A stretch of DNA of 25,608 nt, taken from Curtobacterium sp. MCPF17_052 (GTDB taxonomy: Bacteria; Actinomycetota; Actinomycetes; Actinomycetales; Microbacteriaceae). Position 1 is the first letter of the stretch. Each line of letters opens with the position of its first letter. The notes beneath the pieces are model-generated. The model had not been told where the DNA came from and did no database searches. It saw only the letters and a program-made list of their open reading frames with translations. The stretch lies in the NCBI RefSeq assembly GCF_003234085.1, contig NZ_QKSD01000022.1, positions 1 through 25,608 on the forward strand. Direction: 5' to 3'. The position numbers were made by a program, and so were the translations under genes. Below are positions 16,103-22,229 of this stretch, piece after piece.

Positions 16103-16905
16103 CCGCCCCGTCGACCGCACTGAGCGGTCGGACCGGTGCCGAGCCTCCCGTCCGTCCCGGGCGTGCCGTTGCCTCGGTGCAACCGGTGGCATCGCTGCTC
16201 GGGGTGATCGCCCTGGGTGTCGTGCTGGTCCTCAGCCTCGACCTGGTGTCCGCGACGGTCGCGCTGCTGCTCGAACTCGTGCTCCTGCCGTTGCTCCGCA
16301 TCCCCGTCCGGACCCTCCTCCTGCGGACGTCCCCGGTCCTGGTCGCTGTCCCGTTGACCGGCGTGAGCATCGCCTTGTACGGGCAGCCGTCCGGGCGTGT
16401 CTGGTTCGATTTCGCCTTCGCGCACGTCACCGACGGGTCGTTGCAGCTGGCGCTCGCGACGATGTTGCGTGTCCTCGCCGTCGGCGTGCCGGGCATCGTC
16501 CTGTTCATCCGGACGGACGTCACGGACCTGGCGGACGGGCTCGCGCAGATCCTCCACCTCCCGGCTCGGTTCGTGCTCGGTGCCCTGGCCGCGGTCCGCA
16601 TGATGACCCTGCTCGGCGACGACTGGCGGCAGCTCGCGATGGCACGGCGCGCCCGGGGTGTCGCGGACAGCGGCCGCATGCGTCGCGGCTTGTCGATGGC
16701 ATTCGGGTTGCTCGTGGTCGCGCTGCGACGAGCGACCACGCTCGCGGTGGCCATGGAGTCCCGCGGGTTCGGTGCGCCCGGCAGACGCACCTGGGCGCGT
16801 CCAGTCCGGTTCGCCGGACCCGAGTGGGCGATGGTGGCGGTCCTGGTCGGCATCGGCGCGTTCGCGGTCGTCGCTGCCCTCCTCGCGGGCACCTGGCGTG
16901 CCTGA
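16099..16905 (+). CDS. ykoC: ECF transporter transmembrane component YkoC (EcfT family)
   Basis: Membrane T-component (268 aa) that links the ATPases to YkoE. Hydrophobic segments run from about residue 30 to 60, 78-95, 118-138, 155-172, 198-215 and 243-263. The two coupling-helix signatures of EcfT proteins are present: ARRARG (182-187) and the second Ala-x-x-x-Arg-Gly-type motif AMESRGFG (218-225). The GTG start at 16099 overlaps the ykoD stop (GTGA). The preceding frame is open for a long way but is only the shadow of ykoD. The downstream kinase starts inside its last codons. Confidence 0.92.
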   Translation: MTAPSTALSGRTGAEPPVRPGRAVASVQPVASLLGVIALGVVLVLSLDLVSATVALLLELVLLPLLRIPVRTLLLRTSPVLVAVPLTGVSIALYGQPSGRVWFDFAFAHVTDGSLQLALATMLRVLAVGVPGIVLFIRTDVTDLADGLAQILHLPARFVLGALAAVRMMTLLGDDWRQLAMARRARGVADSGRMRRGLSMAFGLLVVALRRATTLAVAMESRGFGAPGRRTWARPVRFAGPEWAMVAVLVGIGAFAVVAALLAGTWRA

Positions 16906-17506
16906 CGTCGACGCACCGGCCGCGTCCGGTCCGGACGACGACGGCCTGGAGGCCCGGATCGCCTCGACCGGGGCGCTCGCCTCCCGCGCGCGGTCGGCCT
17001 TCCGGACTGCACGGAACGCCCCCTCCCGGACGGCACGGAACGACCGTCTCGTCGTCCTCGTCGACGGACGCTCAGGGACCGGCAAGACGACGCTCGGGAA
17101 CGCTCTCGCGGCGGAACTCGACGCGACCATCGTCCATCTGGATGATGTCTACCCGGGGTGGGACGGCCTCCAGGCTGCTGCCGACAGCGTGGTTCGGGAC
17201 GTGCTCGGGGTCCCCTCCGGGTACCGGCGGTGGGACTGGGTGACTTCTGCGCCGGCGGACTGGGTTCCGGTGGACCCCGCCGCGCCGATCGTCATCGAAG
17301 GGTGCGGGGCGTTGTCCCGCGCGTCGGCACCGCTGGCGACCTTCCGGGTGTGGTTGACCGCGGAGGAGGGCGAGCGTCGTCGCCGCGCACTCGACCGGGA
17401 CGGGGAGACGTTCGCGCGGCAGTGGGAGCGGTGGGCCCGACAGGAAGAGGCGTTCATCGCTGCGGAGACGCCGCAGACCCTCGCCGACGAGGTGCTCCGG
17501 TCGTAG
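16898..17506 (+). CDS. P-loop kinase, uridine-kinase-like
   Basis: Cytoplasmic P-loop NTPase (202 aa) resembling the uridine kinase / small-molecule kinase fold. Walker A is GRSGTGKTT (57-65); HLDDVYPGWDGL follows the position of the substrate-binding Asp in nucleoside kinases; PIVIEGCGALS resembles the strand before the catalytic region; RRRALDRDGETFARQWERW looks like the Arg-rich lid. The GTG at 16898 overlaps the ykoC stop by 8 nt and is my preferred start; the first 48 residues are low-complexity, so a later start is possible. Its place as the fourth gene of a TPP-controlled operon suggests a vitamin- or nucleoside-related substrate, but the sequence does not identify it. Confidence 0.8.
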   Translation: MPDVDAPAASGPDDDGLEARIASTGALASRARSAFRTARNAPSRTARNDRLVVLVDGRSGTGKTTLGNALAAELDATIVHLDDVYPGWDGLQAAADSVVRDVLGVPSGYRRWDWVTSAPADWVPVDPAAPIVIEGCGALSRASAPLATFRVWLTAEEGERRRRALDRDGETFARQWERWARQEEAFIAAETPQTLADEVLRS

Positions 17507-17515
17507 ACGACGGCG

Positions 17516-17860
17516 CTACGCCCAGCCGAGTTCGTGCAGCCGTTCGTCGTCGATGCCGTAGAAGTGTCCGATCTCGTGCACGAGCGTGGTGTGCACCTCG
17601 TCCTTGAGGTCCTCCAGGGTGTCGCACTCGAGCAGGTGTTGCTTGCGGAACACGACGATCCGGTCCGGGAGCTCCCCGAAGCCGTACTGGCCGCGCTCGG
17701 TCTGGGCGACACCGTCGTAGACGCCGAACAGGTCGGAGCCGTCTTCGGGCTCGTCCTCGACCACGAAGACGACGTTGTCGAGCCCGTCGACCATGTCATC
17801 GGGCAGGAGGTCGAGCTCGTCGGTCACGAGCTGTTCGAAGGCCTCGGTCGACATCTCCAT
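17516..17860 (-). CDS. Minimal zincin metallopeptidase family protein
   Basis: Small zinc metallopeptidase-like protein (114 aa) of the PF06262 'zincin-like' family common in actinobacteria. The zinc motif HEIGH (His95, Glu96, His99) lies in TLVHEIGHFYGIDDERLHELGW, with a downstream Asp/His-rich segment typical of the family. The N-terminal half is acidic (NVVFVVEDEPEDGSD). The ATG at 17860 or the one two codons later (17854) could be the start; neither has a convincing ribosome binding site. Substrates of these proteins are not known. It is convergent with the kinase gene, with only 9 bp between the stops. Confidence 0.88.
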   Translation of the reverse strand: MEMSTEAFEQLVTDELDLLPDDMVDGLDNVVFVVEDEPEDGSDLFGVYDGVAQTERGQYGFGELPDRIVVFRKQHLLECDTLEDLKDEVHTTLVHEIGHFYGIDDERLHELGWA

Positions 17861-17929
17861 CACGGGAGGATCGTGGCACAGCCGCCCGGACGTGTCCTGG
17901 TGGCGCGGACCGGCACGACCCTCCGCACG

Positions 17930-17964
17930 ACGAAGGCCCCCGTCCTGCGGACGGGGGCCTTCGT
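17930..17964 (-). terminator. Terminator downstream of tRNA-His
   Basis: CGAAGGCCCCCGTCC and GGACGGGGGCCTTCG form a perfect 15-bp stem, extended by one A-T pair, around a 3-nt loop. It starts 4 bp beyond the encoded CCA of the minus-strand tRNA and separates it from the metallopeptidase gene. Confidence 0.85.
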
Positions 17965-17968
17965 GCAA

Positions 17969-18044
17969 TGGGGTGAGTAACGGGGCTTGAACCCGCGACC
18001 TCCTGGACCACAACCAGGCGCTCTACCAGCTGAGCTATACCCAC
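17969..18044 (-). tRNA. tRNA-His (GTG)
   Basis: The minus strand folds as a standard cloverleaf: acceptor GTGGGTA/TACTCAC, D-arm AGCTCAGCTGGTAGAGC, anticodon stem-loop CTGGTTGTGGTCCAG with anticodon GTG, and T-arm GCGGGTTCAAGCCCCGT (one weaker pair). The discriminator is C and CCA is encoded (17969-17971). A genomic G at 18045 can supply the extra G-1 that is diagnostic of tRNA-His. Its place beside oligoribonuclease is typical for actinobacteria. Confidence 0.97.
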
Positions 18045-18117
18045 CATGAGTCAGTCCGGCGAGCCGGAGCAACCACTCGATTGTAGTACATCCGGACGCC
18101 TGCCCGGACCACCGTCG

Positions 18118-18810
18118 CTACTCGGCGGCCTGTGGGGTCGGCTCCGGCTGCGGTTCGGCGCTGGACTGCGGTTCGGCGCTGGACTGCGGGGCCAGGCGCG
18201 ACTCCCACTTCGCCACGACCTCGGCCGCGACGGCCTTCACGTCGTCGCTCGCCGGGCCCGGCTCCGGTGTGAAGCCGGCGCGGCGGTAGTACTCGAGTTC
18301 ACGGATCGACTCGAGGATGTCGGCGAGGGCGCGGTGTCCGCCGTGCTTCTCGGGCGAGTTGAAGTACACGCGCGGGAACCAGCGACGGCAGAGTTCCTTG
18401 ATGCTCGAGACGTCGACGCTCCGGTAGTGCAGGTGGTTGTCGATCCGCGGCATGTACTTCGCCAGGAAGGCGCGGTCCGTGCCGATCGTGTTGCCGGCCA
18501 GGGGAGCTGAGCCCTCGGCCGGGACGTGGGCGAGGATGTACTCGAGGACCTGGTACTCGGCGTCCGCGAGGGACACGCCGTTCGGGATCTCGTCGATGAG
18601 CCCCGAGGTCGTGTGCATCTTCGTGACGAAGTCGTTCATGTTGTCGAGCGCCGACTGGTCCGGCTTGATGACGATGTCGAACCCGGGGTGCACGGGGTTG
18701 AGGTCGAAGTCCGTGATGACCACAGCGACCTCCACGAGCTCGTCGACCTCGACGTCGAGGCCCGTCATCTCACAGTCGATCCAGACGAGGCGGTCATTCG
18801 CGGCAGACAT
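18118..18810 (-). CDS. orn: Oligoribonuclease
   Basis: 3'-to-5' exoribonuclease of the DEDDh superfamily (230 aa) that degrades very short RNAs, mainly dinucleotides including pGpG, to mononucleotides. Motifs: Exo [11 protein letters not shown] (Asp12, Glu14), Exo II in [17 protein letters not shown], Exo [21 protein letters not shown] containing the catalytic His and Asp. The core ends near residue 200; the remaining tail is Gln/Ser/Pro/Glu-rich with a duplicated PQSSAE unit encoded by an 18-bp tandem repeat. The ATG follows a TAGGAT box at 6 nt without a Shine-Dalgarno site, suggesting a leaderless mRNA. Confidence 0.96.
   Translation of the reverse strand: MSAANDRLVWIDCEMTGLDVEVDELVEVAVVITDFDLNPVHPGFDIVIKPDQSALDNMNDFVTKMHTTSGLIDEIPNGVSLADAEYQVLEYILAHVPAEGSAPLAGNTIGTDRAFLAKYMPRIDNHLHYRSVDVSSIKELCRRWFPRVYFNSPEKHGGHRALADILESIRELEYYRRAGFTPEPGPASDDVKAVAAEVVAKWESRLAPQSSAEPQSSAEPQPEPTPQAAE
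18148..18183. repeat. 18-bp tandem repeat in orn 3' end
   Basis: CTGCGGTTCGGCGCTGGA occurs twice in tandem and is followed by the first six bases of a third unit. It encodes the duplicated SSAEPQ residues of the Orn tail, outside the catalytic core, and keeps the frame. Confidence 0.75.
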
Positions 18811-18816
18811 ACCGCG

Positions 18817-18822
18817 ATCCTA
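18817..18822 (-). promoter_or_regulatory. Predicted leaderless promoter (-10) of orn
   Basis: TAGGAT on the minus strand lies 6 nt upstream of the orn ATG at 18810. No ribosome binding site fits in between. Confidence 0.5.
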
Positions 18823-18943
18823 CTTCCGTGCACCGACGCCCCGTGGCCCCCTGTGGATCGGAGGTCCGGCAGCCGGCGACGAGTGGACGAACGCACGCAC
18901 GCGCGGGCGGTCGGGCTAGGGAGCGAGCCCGGGGCGAGCGGGG

Positions 18944-19044
18944 AGCCGCGAGCCGGGAGGCCGATGAGGGAGGGGGCGAGCGCGAGCGGCGGGCGGGAAG
19001 CCGCGAGCCGGGAGGCCGATGAGGGAGCGGGCGAGCGCGAGCGG
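18944..19044. repeat. 46-bp direct repeat, two copies
   Basis: A 46-bp sequence beginning AGCCGCGAGCCGGGAGGCCG occurs at 18944-18989 and again at 18999-19044 with a single base change. The second copy runs into inverted-repeat element copy 11. It belongs to the gene-free stretch 18811-19777. Confidence 0.8.
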
Positions 19045-19095
19045 GCGGAATGCCAGCGTGGTGTCGCCGGAACGACTGGTGTTCTGCCCGCTCGC
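19037..19095. repeat. 59-bp inverted-repeat element, copy 11
   Basis: Left end GCGAGCGGGCGGAATGCCAG, right end CTGGTGTTCTGCCCGCTCGC. The complementarity extends about 20 bp with mismatches and the core is private. Confidence 0.75.
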
Positions 19096-19170
19096 GGCCG
19101 TGGTGTCGCCACGGGACGCCCGCAACCGACTCGTGGGACCGCTGCCGGGCCTCCCGTCCGGGTCGGCGCG

Positions 19171-19230
19171 GCTGAGCGGGCGGATTCCCCGTCATCTTCT
19201 GCTGGAGCCCGTGGTGTTCCGCCCGCTCGC
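19171..19230. repeat. 60-bp inverted-repeat element, copy 12
   Basis: Left end GCTGAGCGGGCGGATTCCCC, right end GTGGTGTTCCGCCCGCTCGC, with a private core. It lies between copies 11 and 13. Confidence 0.7.
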
Positions 19231-19299
19231 CGGCCAGCAGCTCCCTTGCGCTCGCCACGCGGCGTGCCGCAGGAGGTGCCTCTCACTCGTCACCTGACC

Positions 19300-19358
19300 G
19301 CGAACGGGCGGAATCCCACCGGACCCATGCGCGGCACCCTGGTGTTCCGCCCGCTCGC
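19300..19358. repeat. 59-bp inverted-repeat element, copy 13
   Basis: Left end GCGAACGGGCGGAATCCCAC, right end CTGGTGTTCCGCCCGCTCGC. The length is again 59 bp. Spacing to copies 12 and 14 is roughly 70-85 bp. Confidence 0.75.
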
Positions 19359-19380
19359 GGGTGGACGAGCGAGCCTCGCC

Positions 19381-19431
19381 GGACGGGAGGCCCCGCTCCA
19401 GTCCGCAGGTCGCGTCGCGCGCCTCCTGTCC
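19381..19431. repeat. Orphan copy of the GGACGGGAGGC hairpin
   Basis: GGACGGGAGGC (19381-19391) and GCCTCCTGTCC (19421-19431) form an inverted repeat with a 29-bp spacer. The arms match the stem of the terminators at 699, 6030 and 13345, but no gene ends here. It lies between inverted-repeat elements 13 and 14. Confidence 0.55.
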
Positions 19432-19442
19432 ATGGCACGACC

Positions 19443-19501
19443 GCGAGCGGGCGGGATCCCACGGAGCGGACGCGCCACGGCCTGGCATTCCGCCCGCTCA
19501 C
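19443..19501. repeat. 59-bp inverted-repeat element, copy 14
   Basis: Left end GCGAGCGGGCGGGATCCCAC, right end CCTGGCATTCCGCCCGCTCAC, with a private core. It is directly followed by the 45-bp tandem repeat. Confidence 0.75.
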
Positions 19502-19512
19502 GCGCCGCGAGC

Positions 19513-19620
19513 GGCAGCCGCGAGCGGAGCGCGCCCGCGCGCCCGCGCGCCCGCGGCGGCAGCCGCGAGCGGAGCGCGCCCGCGCGCCCGCGCGCCCGGG
19601 GCGGCAGCCGAGAGCGGAGT
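19513..19620. repeat. 45-bp tandem repeat, about 2.4 copies
   Basis: Units start at 19513, 19558 and 19603 with GGCAGCCGCGAGCGG; the first two continue through a run of GCGCGCCC and the third decays. The unit is extremely GC-rich. A 17-bp tandem (CCCCGAGAGCAACCCGC, about 19688-19721) follows it. No coding sequence is evident. Confidence 0.75.
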
Positions 19621-19730
19621 CCGCCAGCGCGCCCTGACCGGCGATCGCGACCGGCAGCCGCGCGAGCGCCAGCCACGCGACCGGCAGCCCCGAGAGCAAC
19701 CCGCCCCGAGAGCAACCCGCCACCGACACC

Positions 19731-19763
19731 GATGGCCGGGCCCGCACCGCGGACCCGGCCATC
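19731..19763 (-). terminator. Terminator of MFS/marR operon
   Basis: GATGGCCGGGCCCGC and GCGGACCCGGCCATC pair with one mismatch around a 3-nt loop. It starts 14 bp beyond the stop codon of the minus-strand MFS gene. Confidence 0.8.
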
Positions 19764-19777
19764 GCCGGCAGCAGGGA

Positions 19778-21019
19778 CTACGCCATCTCGCCGGCCGAGA
19801 TCGCCTCGGCTTCGACGCGCTCGGGCTCCTCGCCGTCGTCCACGCGCCGCAGCACCTTCGTGGTGAGCACGACGACCAGGAACGCGACCGCGACGGACAC
19901 CCCCGCGAAGACGTAGGCGGCACTCGGCGAGTACGCGTCGGCGAGCAGCGTCGCGACGGGCGGGGCGATGGCTCCACCGATGAAGCGGACCGCGGAGTAC
20001 GCGCTCGATGCGACGGAGCGGGGCAGGTCGGTCGCCTCCATGACGCACTCGGTGAGCACGGTGTTGAGGACACCGAGCACGAGACCGCCGATGACGACGC
20101 AGACGATCAGCCCGGCCGGCGACTGGACGACGACGGCTGCGGCGAACAGGTCGAGTGCGAGCAGCGGTAGCGCGAGCTTGAGGACGCTGGTGCGACGCAT
20201 CCGCGCCGTGAGCATCGGGGCGACCCACACCGAGGTGACGGCGAGTCCGACGCCCCAGCCGAAGAACGTGAACCCGATGCCGAGCGCCCCGAAGCCGAGC
20301 GGGAACGGCGTGTAGGCGAGGAGCACGAAGAAGCCGATGTTGTAGAAGAGGGCGGTCGCGGCGAGGGCGGCCAGAGCCGGTCGGCCGAGGGCGCGGAACG
20401 GCGCGGAGAGCTTCGTCGGGGTGGGCTTCTCGAGCGAGCCGGACTTCAGCAACGCCAGGATCGCGATGAACGCGACGGCCATCAGCGTGGTGACGCCGAA
20501 GAACGGTCCGCGCCAGCTGACGGATCCGAGCAGGCCGCCGACGAGGGGCCCGACCGCGATGCCGAGGCCGAGCGCGGCCTCGTACAGGATGATCGCCGAG
20601 GCGGTCCCGCCCGACGCTGCGCCGACGATCGTGGCCAGCGCGGTCGAGATGAAGAGCGCGTTGCCGAGGCCCCATCCGGCGCGGAAGCCGATGATCGTCC
20701 AGACGTCGTTCGACACGGCGGCGAGGACCGAGAACAGCACGATGAGGGCGAGGCCGATCATCAGGGTCTTCTTCGCGCCGATGCGGCTGGACACCCAGCT
20801 GGTGAAGAACATCGCGATGCCGGTGACGGCGAGGTAGCTGGTGAAGAGCAGCTCGGTCTGCGCGGGCGTGGCGCGGAGCGACTCGGCGATGGCGGGGAGG
20901 ATCGGGTCGACGAGGCCGATGCCCATGAAGGCGACGACGCAGGCGAACGCGATGGCCCACACCGCGGAGGACTGCTTCAGGATCGAACCGGACTTGCCGG
21001 CGGGTGCGTGCGCGTTCAC
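19778..21019 (-). CDS. MFS transporter, drug-exporter-like
   Basis: Twelve-segment major facilitator superfamily permease (413 aa) in the cytoplasmic membrane, probably a proton-coupled efflux pump. The first segment carries GIGLVDPILPAIAESL, typical of drug exporters; a motif-A-like loop, SSRIGAKKTLMIGL, lies between helices 2 and 3; the motif C of antiporters is seen in GLGIAVGPLVGG. The C-terminus is acidic (DDGEEPERVEAEA). The GTG start at 21019 overlaps the marR stop (GTGA), so translation is coupled to the regulator. The pairing with MarR suggests induction by a compound the pump exports; the substrate is unknown. Confidence 0.92.
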   Translation of the reverse strand: MNAHAPAGKSGSILKQSSAVWAIAFACVVAFMGIGLVDPILPAIAESLRATPAQTELLFTSYLAVTGIAMFFTSWVSSRIGAKKTLMIGLALIVLFSVLAAVSNDVWTIIGFRAGWGLGNALFISTALATIVGAASGGTASAIILYEAALGLGIAVGPLVGGLLGSVSWRGPFFGVTTLMAVAFIAILALLKSGSLEKPTPTKLSAPFRALGRPALAALAATALFYNIGFFVLLAYTPFPLGFGALGIGFTFFGWGVGLAVTSVWVAPMLTARMRRTSVLKLALPLLALDLFAAAVVVQSPAGLIVCVVIGGLVLGVLNTVLTECVMEATDLPRSVASSAYSAVRFIGGAIAPPVATLLADAYSPSAAYVFAGVSVAVAFLVVVLTTKVLRRVDDGEEPERVEAEAISAGEMA

Positions 21020-21450
21020 GCGGTGGTCTCCGTTCTGGTCCTCGCTGCGATGAGGGCCGATGCTTCGTGCAGGATGTCCCAGTCGTCGTCGGTGAGGTCC
21101 TCGAAGAGGGGGCCGACGGTGCTGGTGAGTGCGGCTCGCCACGCGACGAGTCGCTCGCGGCCGGCGTCGGTGATCTCGATGAGCTGGCCGCGCGAGTCGT
21201 CGGGGTCGACGGTCCGCGAGACGAGTCCGTCGGCGGTCATGCCAGCGACCAGGCGGGTCATGGTCGGCTGGGACACCCGCGACGCCTTGGCGAGTTCGCC
21301 GAGTCGCAGGGACTCCTCGGTCTCGAGGATCCCGAGGGTCCGCCAGACCGCGGTGGACGTGGTGTGCCCGGTGGCCTGGAGCGCGGACCGGATGAGCCGG
21401 TTGACGGAGACGAGGAGGGTCTCGATGGTCTGTTCCCGCGTTCGTTCCAT
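21016..21450 (-). CDS. MarR family transcriptional regulator
   Basis: Winged-helix dimeric regulator (144 aa). The recognition region is LRLGELAKASRVSQPTMTRLVAGMTADGLVSRTVDPDDSRGQLIEITDAG, with the conserved wing Asp-Ser-Arg. Flanking helices form the dimer interface. I chose the ATG at 21450 because a minus-strand TATAGT box lies 6 nt upstream, implying leaderless translation; the open frame continues upstream but without family similarity. A near-perfect palindrome spans the start codon and this promoter, so the protein very likely represses its own operon, including the coupled MFS pump. Confidence 0.93.
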   Translation of the reverse strand: MERTREQTIETLLVSVNRLIRSALQATGHTTSTAVWRTLGILETEESLRLGELAKASRVSQPTMTRLVAGMTADGLVSRTVDPDDSRGQLIEITDAGRERLVAWRAALTSTVGPLFEDLTDDDWDILHEASALIAARTRTETTA

Positions 21451-21477
21451 AGCTGAACTATATAGCGCAGCTATGGA
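21446..21477. promoter_or_regulatory. MarR operator/promoter palindrome
   Basis: TCCATAGCTG-N12-CAGCTATGGA has perfect 10-bp arms. The 12-bp spacer contains the minus-strand -10 box TATAGT (complement of 21457-21462), and the left arm includes the marR start codon. A dimer bound here would cover the promoter and the transcription start, as expected for autorepression. Confidence 0.8.
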
Positions 21478-21579
21478 TTCGGCAAGGAGGCCCGACACGC
21501 CTCCGTCCAGCTGCTCCTGTCCGCCGCGCGCTCACGATGCGCTGGACGGCGGTGCCCCCTGTCCTGGTAGAAGGGACCC

Positions 21580-21870
21580 ATGACCGACATCACCATCCAC
21601 GAGGGCGACGAGTTCACCGCCATCTTCCACGAGGGCCCCTTCGACGGGACCACGGACACCCGCACCGCCACGAGCGACGCGCTGGACGACGAGGTGACGG
21701 TGTTCGCGGACGTCGAGGGCCTCCAGACCGCCTTCACCTACAAGGCCACCGGCTCCCGTCAGGTCCTCGACCAGATCTCGGTCGACTACACCTTCGCGCC
21801 GGACGAGTCCGACCCGGTCGACGACCTGCAGGACCGCGGCGACCGCTCCGGCGAGTTCGACCGCGAGTAG
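21580..21870 (+). CDS. Small acidic hypothetical protein
   Basis: Hypothetical protein of 96 residues that I do not recognise. It is strongly acidic (many Asp and Glu), predicted soluble and cytoplasmic, with a beta-rich pattern (ITIHEGDEFTAIFHEGPFDG; TAFTYKATGSRQVLDQISVDYTF) and a polar Asp-rich tail. No cysteines, membrane segments or known catalytic motif are visible. GGACCCATG directly follows TAGAAG, so either a leaderless promoter or a short GAAGGG ribosome site could serve it. Codon use and third-position GC look like a real gene, and it ends at a good terminator. It is divergent from marR. Confidence 0.75.
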   Translation: MTDITIHEGDEFTAIFHEGPFDGTTDTRTATSDALDDEVTVFADVEGLQTAFTYKATGSRQVLDQISVDYTFAPDESDPVDDLQDRGDRSGEFDRE

Positions 21871-21882
21871 CAGCCGTGGATG

Positions 21883-21915
21883 GTGCCCCCGGTCGTCCTG
21901 GACGGCCGGGGGCAC
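21883..21915 (+). terminator. Terminator after the small acidic protein gene
   Basis: GTGCCCCCGGTCGTC pairs with GACGGCCGGGGGCAC (one T-G wobble) around a CTG loop, 12 bp after the stop codon. It separates the gene from the thioredoxin-like gene. Confidence 0.8.
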
Positions 21916-21965
21916 TGTCGTCCCGATCGGGAGTGCCCGGGGTGCGGCTGACGTTGCACCACACC

Positions 21966-22229
21966 ATGCAGGTCGATCTCTGGACGTCCGCGTTCTGCGC
22001 GCCGTGTGCCGCTGCCCGGCGCGTCGTCGGTGACGCCGCGCGACTCGTGCCGGGCCTCGTCGTCACCGAACGGGACGTCGCGAGCGACCCCGAGCGCGTC
22101 GAGGAGCTCGGGATCCGATCGACCCCGACCGTCCTGGTCAGGAGGGACGACGGGTCCGAGCTCTTCCGCTCATCGGGCGTCCCGACCCGCGACCAGTTCC
22201 TCGTCGCGGTCGCGAAGGCGCTCGACTGA
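21966..22229 (+). CDS. Thioredoxin-family protein
   Basis: Short thioredoxin-fold protein (87 aa; classical thioredoxins have about 105). The redox motif CAPC (Cys11, Cys14) follows MQVDLWTSAF, the cis-proline motif is present in IRSTPTVLVRR, and SSGVPTRDQFLVAVAKAL forms the last helix. The length and the N-terminal strand resemble glutaredoxin/mycoredoxin-sized proteins, but a proline rather than a tyrosine sits between the cysteines. It is probably a cytoplasmic disulfide reductase; the partner is unknown. The ATG at 21966 lacks a clear ribosome binding site; in-frame GTG codons just upstream are alternatives. The last 60 bp overlap the end of the opposing glycosyltransferase gene. Confidence 0.82.
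   Translation: MQVDLWTSAFCAPCAAARRVVGDAARLVPGLVVTERDVASDPERVEELGIRSTPTVLVRRDDGSELFRSSGVPTRDQFLVAVAKALD

Noticed and set aside
19037..19501. CRISPR-like array (conserved ends, variable 25-30 bp interiors)
   Set aside because: The conserved parts are inverted rather than direct repeats, spacing between units is irregular, other copies are scattered singly through the window including inside genes, and no cas gene is present.
18811..19866. Plus-strand open frames in the orn-MFS gap (up to 446 codons)
   Set aside because: The translation consists of the inverted-repeat and tandem units (ERAECQ, RASGSRERS) and part of the antisense of orn; it is not a plausible protein.
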